Below, in pieces: positions 7,714-15,893 of a DNA stretch of 64,000 nt. The position numbers were made by a program, and so were the translations under genes. Below the pieces are notes generated by a model. That model did no database searches. It worked only from the letters and a program-made list of their open reading frames with translations, and was not told where the DNA came from. Every line of letters begins with the position of its first letter. The stretch's first letter is position 1. Origin of the DNA: an uncultured Lachnospiraceae bacterium (GTDB lineage: Bacteria; Bacillota; Clostridia; Lachnospirales; Lachnospiraceae); the NCBI GenBank assembly GCA_900316855.1, contig ONEK01000001.1:186001-250000 (forward strand), in the 5' to 3' direction.

Positions 7714-8931
7714 ATGAACGCAAAGAAAGTACTTTCCGCTGTACTGGCGGGATCGATGGTTCTGTCGCTGGCAGCATGCGGCAGTTCCGGATCTTCCCAG
7801 ACCGCAGCAACCCAGGCTCCTGCAGCTTCCACCGAGGCGGCCGCAGCAGCAACCGAGGCTCCTGCAGCTTCCACCGAGGCAGCCGCAGCAGACGGACAGA
7901 TTGTTGGTATCGCAATGCCGACGAAGTCCCTCGAGAGATGGAACCGCGACGGTTCTTATCTGCAGAAACAGTTCGAGTCCAAGGGCTACAAGGTTGAGCT
8001 TACCTTCTCCGACAACAAGATCGATCAGCAGGTCAAGGATATCGAAGGCCTGATCGCCGACAAGGTTAACCTTCTCGTTGTTGCAGCTATCGACGGCGAG
8101 TCCCTTTCCCAGGTTCTTGCAGAAGCCAAGGAAGCCGGCATTCCGGTTATTTCCTATGACCGTCTGATCATGAACACCGACGCCATCAGCTACTACGTAT
8201 CGTTCGATAACTACACCGTAGGTAAGCTGCAGGGCGAATTCGTAAGAGACCAGCTTGATCTCGACAACGCGGCAGGCCCGTTCAACATCGAGTTCACAGC
8301 CGGCGATCCCGCTGATAACAACGCAGGCTTCTTCTTCAACGGCGCATATGATGTCCTGAAGCCTTATATCGATTCCGGCAAGCTGGTAGTTCCTTCCGGC
8401 CAGACCTCGTTCGATCAGGTAGCTACGGCACAGTGGGATACCTCCAAGGCTATGTCCCGTTTCCAGAACATCCTTGGTTCCTATTATTCCGACGGCACAC
8501 AGCTCGACGTAGCGCTGTGCTCCAACGACTCCACAGCCCTCGGCGTAACCCAGGCCATCGAGTCTGACTATGCAGGTTCCAATCAGGTTCTGATCACCGG
8601 ACAGGATGGTGATGAGGCCAACCTCGCCAACATCGTTGACGGCAAGCAGACCATGACGGTTTACAAGGCTGTTGCAAACGAGGCTGTTGCAACACTTGAT
8701 CTGGGCACTGCAATCCTGAACGGTGAGACACCGGATGCATCCCTCATTGACAGCGCAGGATGGGATTTCGACTGCACATACGATACTTCTTCCTATGATA
8801 ACGGCACCGGAATCATTCCTTCCTATCTGCTCGTTCCTACTGTAGTTACGAAGGACAACATCCAGAAGGAGCTTGTTGATACCGGATACTACACCATGGA
8901 TGACAAGGGATATCCGCATCCCGTAGGCTGA
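7714..8931 (+). CDS. ChvE-type monosaccharide ABC transporter substrate-binding lipoprotein
   Basis: The 405-residue protein has a lipoprotein signal peptide with lipobox LAAC (C22), an Ala/Thr/Pro/Glu linker and a type I periplasmic-binding fold. The opening of that fold (VGIAMPTKSLERWNRDG) and the segment DRLIMNT are typical of the ChvE/XylF group that binds xylose, arabinose, galactose or glucose. The linker contains a 42-bp direct repeat (about 7814-7897) giving a doubled 14-residue block, probably a recent expansion. The gene has a strong AAAGGAGG site and is followed by a terminator, then the ATPase and permease. Substrate is likely a pentose from the xylulokinase and isomerase downstream. 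Confidence 0.92.
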   Translation: MNAKKVLSAVLAGSMVLSLAACGSSGSSQTAATQAPAASTEAAAAATEAPAASTEAAAADGQIVGIAMPTKSLERWNRDGSYLQKQFESKGYKVELTFSDNKIDQQVKDIEGLIADKVNLLVVAAIDGESLSQVLAEAKEAGIPVISYDRLIMNTDAISYYVSFDNYTVGKLQGEFVRDQLDLDNAAGPFNIEFTAGDPADNNAGFFFNGAYDVLKPYIDSGKLVVPSGQTSFDQVATAQWDTSKAMSRFQNILGSYYSDGTQLDVALCSNDSTALGVTQAIESDYAGSNQVLITGQDGDEANLANIVDGKQTMTVYKAVANEAVATLDLGTAILNGETPDASLIDSAGWDFDCTYDTSSYDNGTGIIPSYLLVPTVVTKDNIQKELVDTGYYTMDDKGYPHPVG

Positions 8932-8957
8932 TCGCTTATTGCTGATCCGGCAAACGC

Positions 8958-8993
8958 AAAGGGCGGGGCATGAACTTGCCCCGCCCTTTTCTT
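8958..8993 (+). terminator. Intra-operon attenuating terminator
   Basis: A 12-13 bp GC-rich hairpin (arms 8958-8970 and 8977-8989) ends in TTTTCTT. Between a binding-protein gene and its ATPase gene, such a partial terminator usually makes binding protein more abundant than the membrane complex. Confidence 0.85.
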
Positions 8994-9042
8994 GAAGGTT
9001 ACAACTGCTTACGTATTAGGGCGGCAGAGCAGGAGGTATGAC

Positions 9043-10599
9043 TTGGCAGACATAATACTGGAAATGAAAAACATTACGAAGGAGTACCCTGGTGTCAAGG
9101 CTCTGAATAATGTTAATTTCAAGGTGGAACGGGGCGAAATCCACGCTCTCGTCGGCGAGAACGGCGCCGGCAAATCCACACTGATGAAGGTTCTGTCCGG
9201 AACCATTCCGCACGGACAGTATACCGGGGATATCGTATATAACGGACAGGTATGTAAGTTCAGCAACATCAAGGACTCCGAGAAGCTGGGCATCGCGGTT
9301 ATTCACCAGGAGCTTGCCCTGATCCCCGAGCTTACCATCGCGGAAAACATGTTCATGGGCAATGAGCGCGCGAATATATTCGGCGTTCTTGACTGGAACA
9401 AAACCTATAAAGACGCAAATGACGCCATGAAGAGAGTCGGACTGCGCGAGAGCTCCGACGTTCTCGTCAAGGATATCGGTACCGGCAAGCAGCAGCTGGT
9501 AGAGATTGCAAAGGCTCTCTCGAAAAATCCGAAGCTGCTGGTTCTGGATGAGCCCACTTCGTCGCTGAACGAGGAAGACTCCAGGATGCTGCTGGATATC
9601 CTGCTTGGCTTCAAGAAGGAAGGCATTACTTCCATTATCATCACGCACAAGCTGAATGAGGTAGCGTACTGCGCGGACAATATTACGATTCTGCGTGATG
9701 GCCAGTGTATTGAAACACTGAAAAACGAAAACCACGAGATCGATGAGAACCGGATCATCAAGGGAATGGTCGGACGTGAACTGACAGACCGCTATCCGCA
9801 GCGCGAGCACAAGATCGGCAAGGAGGTCCTGTTCGAAGCAAAGGACTGGACTGTATACCATCCGGTATATACCGAGAAGTGCATGGACAACAAGGTCAGC
9901 TTCAACGTGCACAAGGGCGAGATCGTCGGCTTCTCCGGACTGCAGGGCGCAGGCCGCACCGAGCTGGCGATGAGCCTGTTCGGCAGAAGCTACGGCAGCC
10001 ATATCTCCGGGCAGGAATTCATCAATGGCCAGGAGGTTCACCTGAAGAACGAGCAGGATGCCATTGCACACGGTCTGGCCTATGCTACCGAGGACCGCAA
10101 GACGAACGGCCTGATTCTGGATGAAACCATTGCCAGGAATACAACGCTGGCCCGGATGGACAAGATCGCCGACAGGCGCGGCATCGTGAATGTTCAGAAG
10201 GAAAACCGGGAAGCGGAAAACCTTGCAAAGGCAATGCGCACGAAGACACCGAGCATTCAGCAGAATGTCGGCAACCTCTCCGGCGGCAACCAGCAGAAGG
10301 TGCTGCTGTCCAAGTGGATGTTCGCGGAGCCGGATGTGCTGATTCTCGACGAACCCACGAGAGGTATTGATGTAGGCGCCAAATACGAAATCTACCAGAT
10401 CATGAATGAGATGGTGGCGCAGGGCAAGGCTGTAATTATGATCTCCTCCGAGCTTCCCGAGCTGCTGGGTATGTGTGACAGAATCTATGTCATGAACGAA
10501 GGCAGAATGGTCGGAGAATTCTCGGCCGAAGAAGCCACACAGGAAAAGATCATGAGTGCTATCCTTTCATCGGATAGCAGGGCGAAGGAGGCTCATTAA
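9043..10599 (+). CDS. gguA: Sugar ABC transporter ATP-binding protein (GguA/MglA type, two ABC domains)
   Basis: The 518-residue protein has two ABC cassettes. The first carries Walker [10 protein letters not shown] (38-46), the signature GTGKQQ region and VLDEPTSSL. The second carries a degenerate Walker A (GAGRTE), the signature LSGGNQQK and [13 protein letters not shown]. This is the layout of MglA/AraG/GguA importer ATPases. The start chosen is the TTG at 9043 with AGGAGG six bases upstream, since the frame upstream lacks family similarity. The permease begins 3 bp after the stop, so translation is probably coupled. It powers monosaccharide import from the inner face of the membrane. Confidence 0.95.
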   Translation: MADIILEMKNITKEYPGVKALNNVNFKVERGEIHALVGENGAGKSTLMKVLSGTIPHGQYTGDIVYNGQVCKFSNIKDSEKLGIAVIHQELALIPELTIAENMFMGNERANIFGVLDWNKTYKDANDAMKRVGLRESSDVLVKDIGTGKQQLVEIAKALSKNPKLLVLDEPTSSLNEEDSRMLLDILLGFKKEGITSIIITHKLNEVAYCADNITILRDGQCIETLKNENHEIDENRIIKGMVGRELTDRYPQREHKIGKEVLFEAKDWTVYHPVYTEKCMDNKVSFNVHKGEIVGFSGLQGAGRTELAMSLFGRSYGSHISGQEFINGQEVHLKNEQDAIAHGLAYATEDRKTNGLILDETIARNTTLARMDKIADRRGIVNVQKENREAENLAKAMRTKTPSIQQNVGNLSGGNQQKVLLSKWMFAEPDVLILDEPTRGIDVGAKYEIYQIMNEMVAQGKAVIMISSELPELLGMCDRIYVMNEGRMVGEFSAEEATQEKIMSAILSSDSRAKEAH

Positions 10600-10602
10600 T
10601 CA

Positions 10603-11757
10603 ATGAAAGTTAGTGCATTCATCAAGAAATACACAATGGTCCTTGCGCTGGTCATTGTGTTCATTCTGTTCACGATTCTGACGGGCGGACGTCTCGTCCT
10701 GTCCCAGAATATTTCCAACCTGCTGCTGCAGAACGCATACGTTCTCGTCATGGCCTGCGGCATGCTGCTGTGTATCCTGACCGGCGGTAACGTTGACCTG
10801 TCCGTCGGCTCGACGCTGTGCCTGTCCGCTGCGCTTGCAGCGAAGATCCTGGATATGGACGGAAATCCTGCGGTAGCCATTCTCGCAGCAATGCTCGTTT
10901 CCTGTGTCATCGGCCTGTGGCAGGGGTGGCTGATCGGCTACATCCACATTCCGCCTTTTATCTGCACACTGGCAGGTATGTTCCTGTTCCGTGGTATCGC
11001 GCGTGTCATCCTGGATTCCAGGACCATCGCCATCATGAACAACGGATTCCTGGGACTGTTCACTTCCTACATCCGCTTCCCGGGTGAGGAAAACCAGCAC
11101 GTCACGAGTTCCCTGATTATCGGTATCCTCATTGCCATCCTGCTCACCGTGTTCACGTTTGCGAGCCGCGCGAAGAAGGCAAAGGAAGGCTACCGCGTAG
11201 AGCCTATGAAGAACGTGCTCATCCGCACGATCATCTTCGATATCCTGATCATCGCTTACGCGCAGAGACTCATGGGCTACAAGGGCATTCCGGTAATGTG
11301 CATCTGGATCCTGGTTGTTGTCCTGATCTTCGGCTTCATTACCTCCAGCACGGTATTCGGACGTTATTTCTACGCAGTCGGCGGCAACGAGAAGGCTACG
11401 AAGATGTCCGGTATCGACCCGAGGAAGGTTTACTTCTGGGCATACTTCCTGATGTCCGTACTGGCAGGCCTGTCCGGACTTCTCGTTGGTGCGAGAATCG
11501 GTTCTGTCGACGGTAACATGGGCAACTCCTACGAAATGGACGCCATCGCATCCTGCTTCATCGGCGGTGCTTCCGCATACGGCGGATCCGGTACCGTTCC
11601 GGGAATCATGATCGGCGCTATCCTTCTGGGCGTAATCAACCAGGGTATGTCGATCCTGGGTCTGCCCGATCAGTATCAGTACATCGTGAAAGGTGCCGTA
11701 CTGCTGGCAGCCGTTGTCTTCGACGTAGTTTCGAATCACAAGACCGGTAAGTCCTGA
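10603..11757 (+). CDS. gguB: Sugar ABC transporter permease (GguB type)
   Basis: This 384-residue membrane protein has many hydrophobic segments and the conserved ILTGGNVDLSVGS loop of the BPD_transp_2 family (RbsC, XylH, GguB). The second conserved block GGASAYGGSGTVPG lies near the C-terminus. A single AAGGAGG in the last codons of the ATPase gene provides the ribosome site. It forms the channel for the sugar delivered by the lipoprotein at 7714. Confidence 0.95.
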   Translation: MKVSAFIKKYTMVLALVIVFILFTILTGGRLVLSQNISNLLLQNAYVLVMACGMLLCILTGGNVDLSVGSTLCLSAALAAKILDMDGNPAVAILAAMLVSCVIGLWQGWLIGYIHIPPFICTLAGMFLFRGIARVILDSRTIAIMNNGFLGLFTSYIRFPGEENQHVTSSLIIGILIAILLTVFTFASRAKKAKEGYRVEPMKNVLIRTIIFDILIIAYAQRLMGYKGIPVMCIWILVVVLIFGFITSSTVFGRYFYAVGGNEKATKMSGIDPRKVYFWAYFLMSVLAGLSGLLVGARIGSVDGNMGNSYEMDAIASCFIGGASAYGGSGTVPGIMIGAILLGVINQGMSILGLPDQYQYIVKGAVLLAAVVFDVVSNHKTGKS

Positions 11758-11788
11758 TTCCGGACGAACGTTCCTGATGGAATACAAT

Positions 11789-11830
11789 CGGCAGCCCCCC
11801 GGGCCCCTCGCGGGCGGGAGCTGCCGGTTT
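11789..11830 (+). terminator. Putative terminator after the permease
   Basis: The arms CGGCAGC (11789-11795) and GCTGCCG (11820-11826) extend into C-rich/G-rich pairing and are followed by TTT. The tail is short, so read-through into the kinase gene is likely. Confidence 0.6.
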
Positions 11831-11867
11831 CAGTTAAACAAAATCTCACAGGGAAGGGGAAATCACA

Positions 11868-13337
11868 TTGTATTATATCGGAATTGACCTGGGAACGAGC
11901 GCTGTGAAGCTCCTGCTGATGAAATCGGGGGGAACGATCGAGAAGATCGTATCCCGCGAGTACCCGCTGATGTTCCCGCATCCGGGCTGGTCCGAGCAGA
12001 AGCCGGAGGACTGGTGGAATGCGGTCACGGACGGCATCCGGGAACTGGTGGACGGCATCGACACGACGGAAGTTGCGGGCATCGGAGCCGGCGGGCAGAT
12101 GCACGGCCTCGTTGCACTCGACGGGGATGACAGGGTGCTGCGGCCCGCGATCCTGTGGAATGACGGCAGGACGCAGAAGCAGACAGATTATCTGAACCAC
12201 ACCATCGGCAAGGAAAAGCTCCGCGAACTGACCGGGAATATCGCCTTTGCGGGCTTCACGGCGCCGAAAATTCTGTGGATGCAGGAAAACGAGCCGGAGC
12301 TGTTCGCCAGAATCCGCAAAATCATGCTGCCGAAGGATTATATCAACTACCGTCTCACGGGCTCCTTCGTCACGGATTACAGCGATGCCTCGGGTATGCT
12401 GCTGCTGGACGTGAAGCATAAGAGCTGGTCGGATGAAATGCTGAGGATCTGCGGCATTACCAGGGATCAGATGCCTGAGCTTCATGAATCCTACGATATC
12501 GTCGGCACACTCACGGCGAGGGCCGCAGAGGAGCTTGGCCTTCCGGAATCTGTGAAGGTGGTCGCAGGCGCAGGGGACAATGCAGCTGCGGCGATCGGCA
12601 CAGGAACCGTGGGAGACGGCTCCTGCAATATATCGCTCGGAACATCCGGGACGATTTTCATTTCGACGAGCCGGTTCCTGACGCCGCCGGACGGAATTCA
12701 CTCGTTTGCACACGCGGACGGAAAATGGCACCTCATGGGCTGCATGCTGTCTGCTGCTTCGTGCAACAAGTGGTTCATGGATGAGATTCTGCGCACGAAG
12801 GATTATCCCGCGGAACAGAAGGGCATCACGGACGATAAGCTCGGCCGCAATCATGTGTATTACCTGCCCTACCTCATGGGCGAGCGTGCACCGCACAATG
12901 ATCCCGCGGCCAGGAGCTGTTTCATCGGCATGACGATGGACACTACGAGGGAGGATATGACGCAGGCCGTTCTTGAGGGCGTTGCGTTCGGCATCCGCGA
13001 TTCGCTTGAGGAAGTAAAGAAGCTCGGCATGAGCGTGCCGCGCAGCATGATCTGCGGCGGCGGAGCGAAGAGTCCCCTGTGGAAGAAGATCTTCGCAAGC
13101 GTCCTGAATCTGGAGCTGACGACACCGGAGACCGAGCAGGGCCCCGGCTATGGCGGGGCAATCCTCGCGGCGGTCGCAAACGGCGAATACCAGGATGTGC
13201 AGGATGCCTGCAGGAGCCTCGTGCATACAACAGGCAGCGAGCTGCCCGATCCGGAGCTGGCCGCCCTGTACGAGGAACGGTACCAGGTATTCCACAGGCT
13301 GTATCCGGCGCTGAAGGAACTCTTCCCGGATACCTAA
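11868..13337 (+). CDS. xylB: Xylulokinase
   Basis: The 489-residue FGGY kinase begins YYIGIDLGTSAVK (phosphate-binding loop 1), with GWSEQKPEDWW, the GQMHGLVALD motif and ILWNDGR characteristic of xylulokinases. The C-terminal ATP site has the GGGAKSPLWKKIFA block. It phosphorylates D-xylulose to xylulose 5-phosphate for the pentose phosphate pathway. The start is TTG with a purine-rich AGGGAAGGGG upstream. It lies between the importer and a FucI-fold isomerase, so the isomerase should make its ketose substrate. Related kinases can accept other ketopentoses, so substrate is inferred. Confidence 0.92.
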   Translation: MYYIGIDLGTSAVKLLLMKSGGTIEKIVSREYPLMFPHPGWSEQKPEDWWNAVTDGIRELVDGIDTTEVAGIGAGGQMHGLVALDGDDRVLRPAILWNDGRTQKQTDYLNHTIGKEKLRELTGNIAFAGFTAPKILWMQENEPELFARIRKIMLPKDYINYRLTGSFVTDYSDASGMLLLDVKHKSWSDEMLRICGITRDQMPELHESYDIVGTLTARAAEELGLPESVKVVAGAGDNAAAAIGTGTVGDGSCNISLGTSGTIFISTSRFLTPPDGIHSFAHADGKWHLMGCMLSAASCNKWFMDEILRTKDYPAEQKGITDDKLGRNHVYYLPYLMGERAPHNDPAARSCFIGMTMDTTREDMTQAVLEGVAFGIRDSLEEVKKLGMSVPRSMICGGGAKSPLWKKIFASVLNLELTTPETEQGPGYGGAILAAVANGEYQDVQDACRSLVHTTGSELPDPELAALYEERYQVFHRLYPALKELFPDT

Positions 13338-13369
13338 AAAGATCACACATACGTAAAAAATCTTCACGG

Positions 13370-13439
13370 TTGTTTATAAAAGTAACCGGAGTATGATTAT
13401 TCTGTATCAGCAGTTATTGTCTGTGATCACAGACAGTAA
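13370..13439 (+). promoter_or_regulatory. Promoter and palindromic operator before the isomerase gene
   Basis: TTGTTT (13370-13375), a 16-bp spacer and TATGAT (13392-13397) form a promoter. At about +10 to +36 lies a 26-bp palindrome (13414-13439) built on TGTCTGTGA/TCACAGACA, with one mismatched pair in its outer arms. Its location just past the start site suits repressor road-block or an mRNA hairpin. The isomerase and DUF4867 genes can therefore be controlled apart from the transporter. Confidence 0.65.
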
Positions 13440-13472
13440 TCTATAGAAGGGAAAGAAAGAGAGGGTTTACAA

Positions 13473-14969
13473 ATGATTTCTAACATTCCGGTAATCAAGG
13501 TCGGCATTGTAGCCGTATCCAGGGACTGCTTCCCGGCATCCCTGGCCAAGACAAGGAGGGAGAACCTCGTAAAGGCCTACACTGCAAAGTATGCCGCGGC
13601 GGACATTTACGAGTGCCCTGTCACGATCATCGAGTCCGAAATTGACATGGTCAATGCACTGAAGGATGTACAGGACCATGGCTGCAACGCGCTGTGCGTT
13701 TACCTCGGGAATTTCGGCCCTGAGATCTCCGAGACCCTGCTGGCAAAGCATTTCGACGGACCGATCATGTTCTGTGCCGCTGCCGAGGAGTCCCAGAATG
13801 ACCTCATGGACGGCAGGGGCGATGCTTACTGCGGCATGCTGAACGCATCCTACAACCTGGCACTGCGCAATATCAAGGCTTATATCCCGGAGTCCCCGGT
13901 CGGAAATGCCGGGGAATGCGCTGACATGATTCATGATTTCCTGCCGGTTGCCCGCGTGAAGTACGGTCTCGAGAACCTGAAGATCATTTCCTTCGGTCCC
14001 CGCCCCGCCAACTTCCTGGCATGCAACGCGCCGATCAAGCAGCTGTACAACCTGAACGTCGAGATCGAGGAGGAATCCGAGCTCGATCTGTTCGAGTCTT
14101 ACGGCAAGCATGAGGGAGATAAGAGGATCCCCGACGTCGTTGAGGACATGGCGCACGAGATGGGCTATGCCGATGACAAGCGTCCCGAAATGCTGACAAA
14201 GCTTGCTCAGTATGAGCTGACCCTGCTCGACTGGGCGGAGGAGCACAAGGGCTACCGCAAGTTCGTTGCACTGACCACGAAGTGCTGGCCCGCATTCCAG
14301 GATATGTTCAAGTTCGTTCCCTGCTATGTCAACAGCCGTCTCATGAGAAGGGGCATTCCGGTGTCCTGTGAGGTGGATATCTACGGAACATTAAGCGAGT
14401 ACATCGGTCTGTGCATCAGCGGCTCCGAGACGACGCTCCTGGATATCAACAACTCCGTTCCCCATGATATGTATGAGGAGAGCATCAAGGGTAAGTTTGA
14501 TTACAAGTTCACGGATACGTTCATGGGCTTCCACTGCGGCAATACCTGCAGCAATCTGCTGAATCAGCCGCATCTGTCCTTCCAGAGAATCATGGCCCGC
14601 ACGCACCCGCAGGATTGGTGCGACGGAACGATTGAGGGCGATATCAAGGCAGGAGAGATCACATTCTACCGCCTGCAGTCCACAGCGGACAACAGGCTGC
14701 GTGCCTATGCCGCCGAGGGCGAGGTTCTGCCTGTTGCGACGAAGTCGTTCGGCTCCATCGGTGTATTCGCAATCCATGAAATGGGCCGCTTCTACCGCTA
14801 CTGGCTCATCGGCAAGAACTTCCCGCACCACGGCGCCGTAATGTTCGGCCACTACGGAAAGGCTCTGTATGAAGCCCTGAAGTATATCGGAGTCGAGCCC
14901 GCGGAGATCGGCTACAATCACGCAGCCGGCGACCGCTATGAGGATGAGAATCCCTGGGGAACGCTGTAA
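13473..14969 (+). CDS. L-fucose/L-arabinose isomerase family protein (FucI fold)
   Basis: The 498-residue protein belongs to the FucI/AraA superfamily of Mn-dependent aldose-ketose isomerases. E300 (SCEVDIYG) and D324 (LLDINN) are spaced 24 residues apart, as are the metal ligands E337 and D361 of E. coli L-fucose isomerase. H354 or H483 could be the third ligand. The family converts aldoses such as L-fucose, D-arabinose or L-arabinose to ketoses. Its partner here is a xylulokinase, not a fuculokinase or ribulokinase, so its real substrate may be an aldopentose feeding xylulose. It has its own promoter and is followed by DUF4867. Confidence 0.82.
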   Translation: MISNIPVIKVGIVAVSRDCFPASLAKTRRENLVKAYTAKYAAADIYECPVTIIESEIDMVNALKDVQDHGCNALCVYLGNFGPEISETLLAKHFDGPIMFCAAAEESQNDLMDGRGDAYCGMLNASYNLALRNIKAYIPESPVGNAGECADMIHDFLPVARVKYGLENLKIISFGPRPANFLACNAPIKQLYNLNVEIEEESELDLFESYGKHEGDKRIPDVVEDMAHEMGYADDKRPEMLTKLAQYELTLLDWAEEHKGYRKFVALTTKCWPAFQDMFKFVPCYVNSRLMRRGIPVSCEVDIYGTLSEYIGLCISGSETTLLDINNSVPHDMYEESIKGKFDYKFTDTFMGFHCGNTCSNLLNQPHLSFQRIMARTHPQDWCDGTIEGDIKAGEITFYRLQSTADNRLRAYAAEGEVLPVATKSFGSIGVFAIHEMGRFYRYWLIGKNFPHHGAVMFGHYGKALYEALKYIGVEPAEIGYNHAAGDRYEDENPWGTL

Positions 14970-15036
14970 TTTGATGAACCCGAAGGGCTACTGAACGCTG
15001 TCTTCCGGCTGCGTTCCGCGGAGGAAAACCAAGAAT

Positions 15037-15684
15037 ATGACAATTTATAAGGCAACGGATCCCGAGTTTGCCAAGTTCGGCAGAATCGTGGACGGATATG
15101 AAAAGGAGAAGCAGGAGATCCTGACTGCCCTTAAGGAGCACACTCCGTGCCCTGAGGACGGGACCGGGTATGTGCCCGAGGAGCCGGCACTGCAGGAGCT
15201 GACTGCGGCGAAGACGCTGACGAATACGCTGTTCGGCGGTCTGCCGACCCAGTTCGGCTGGTGCAATGGACACAACACGAAGCTTAACTGCTTCGAGTAT
15301 CACCGTAACAGTGAGTTCAACCTGGGCACAGAGGACTTCATCCTGCTGCTCGCCAGACAGACCAAGGTAAAGGACGGCACCATCGATTCCGGCAAAACGA
15401 AGGCGTTTCTGGTACCGAAGGGCGTCCTGGTCGAGGTTTACGCGACAAGCCTTCACTACGCGCCCTGCCAGGCCAGGAAGGATACCGGTTTCCGGGTGCT
15501 GGTTGCGCTTCCGAAGGGAACAAATGTAGGAAAGGCAGAGCCGTCAGGAGATTCTTTCGAGGATAAGCTCCTGTGGGCCACCAACAAATGGCTCATCGCC
15601 CATCCTGAGTCCAGCGAGGCAAAGGATGGAGCATTCGCAGGGATTACAGGCCCCAATATTGACATTGCAGACCTGATCGACTGA
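15037..15684 (+). CDS. DUF4867 family protein, cupin-like
   Basis: The 215-residue cytoplasmic protein matches my recollection of DUF4867. The core (GHNTKLNCFEYHRNSEFNLG, then KAFLVPKGVLVEVYATSLHYAPC) has the His/Glu spacing and beta-strand pattern of cupins, which often bind a metal and act on sugars as isomerases or epimerases. It follows the isomerase by 67 bp with a GGAGG site and ends the operon at a strong terminator. I infer a role in handling the same sugar, for example mutarotation or isomerisation. No reaction has been shown that I know of. Confidence 0.7.
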   Translation: MTIYKATDPEFAKFGRIVDGYEKEKQEILTALKEHTPCPEDGTGYVPEEPALQELTAAKTLTNTLFGGLPTQFGWCNGHNTKLNCFEYHRNSEFNLGTEDFILLLARQTKVKDGTIDSGKTKAFLVPKGVLVEVYATSLHYAPCQARKDTGFRVLVALPKGTNVGKAEPSGDSFEDKLLWATNKWLIAHPESSEAKDGAFAGITGPNIDIADLID

Positions 15685-15745
15685 AAGTCAGCTCCCCGCA
15701 AAAAAGGCATCCGCGTGTACTGCCAAGCATACGTTTCATGCAAAC

Positions 15746-15779
15746 GGAAAGAGCCGCCCCGAAAGGGGCGGCTCTTTCC
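15746..15779. terminator. Bidirectional terminator between the sugar operon and the chemoreceptor
   Basis: A perfect 15-bp stem (15746-15760 and 15765-15779) with a GAAA loop lies between converging genes. A-rich and T-rich flanks let it serve both strands. Confidence 0.8.
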
Positions 15780-15893
15780 AACTCATCTTATTCCGGGCCC
15801 TGTCCCTTCGGGCAGAGCCTTTTTCTATATGCTGCAGGAGCTTTAGTGCAGGCAGCGGATTTCTCCCGTGCCAGCGCGGCGGGATCCCCGGGG

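Noticed and set aside
7505..7717. A 70-codon frame in the leader of the ChvE-type gene
   Set aside because: It spans the promoter and ribosome site of the next gene and begins upstream of the likely transcript start.
11736..13367. A 543-codon minus-strand frame opposite xylB
   Set aside because: The plus-strand protein is a clear xylulokinase, and the opposite frame is rich in Arg/His/Gln without any motif.
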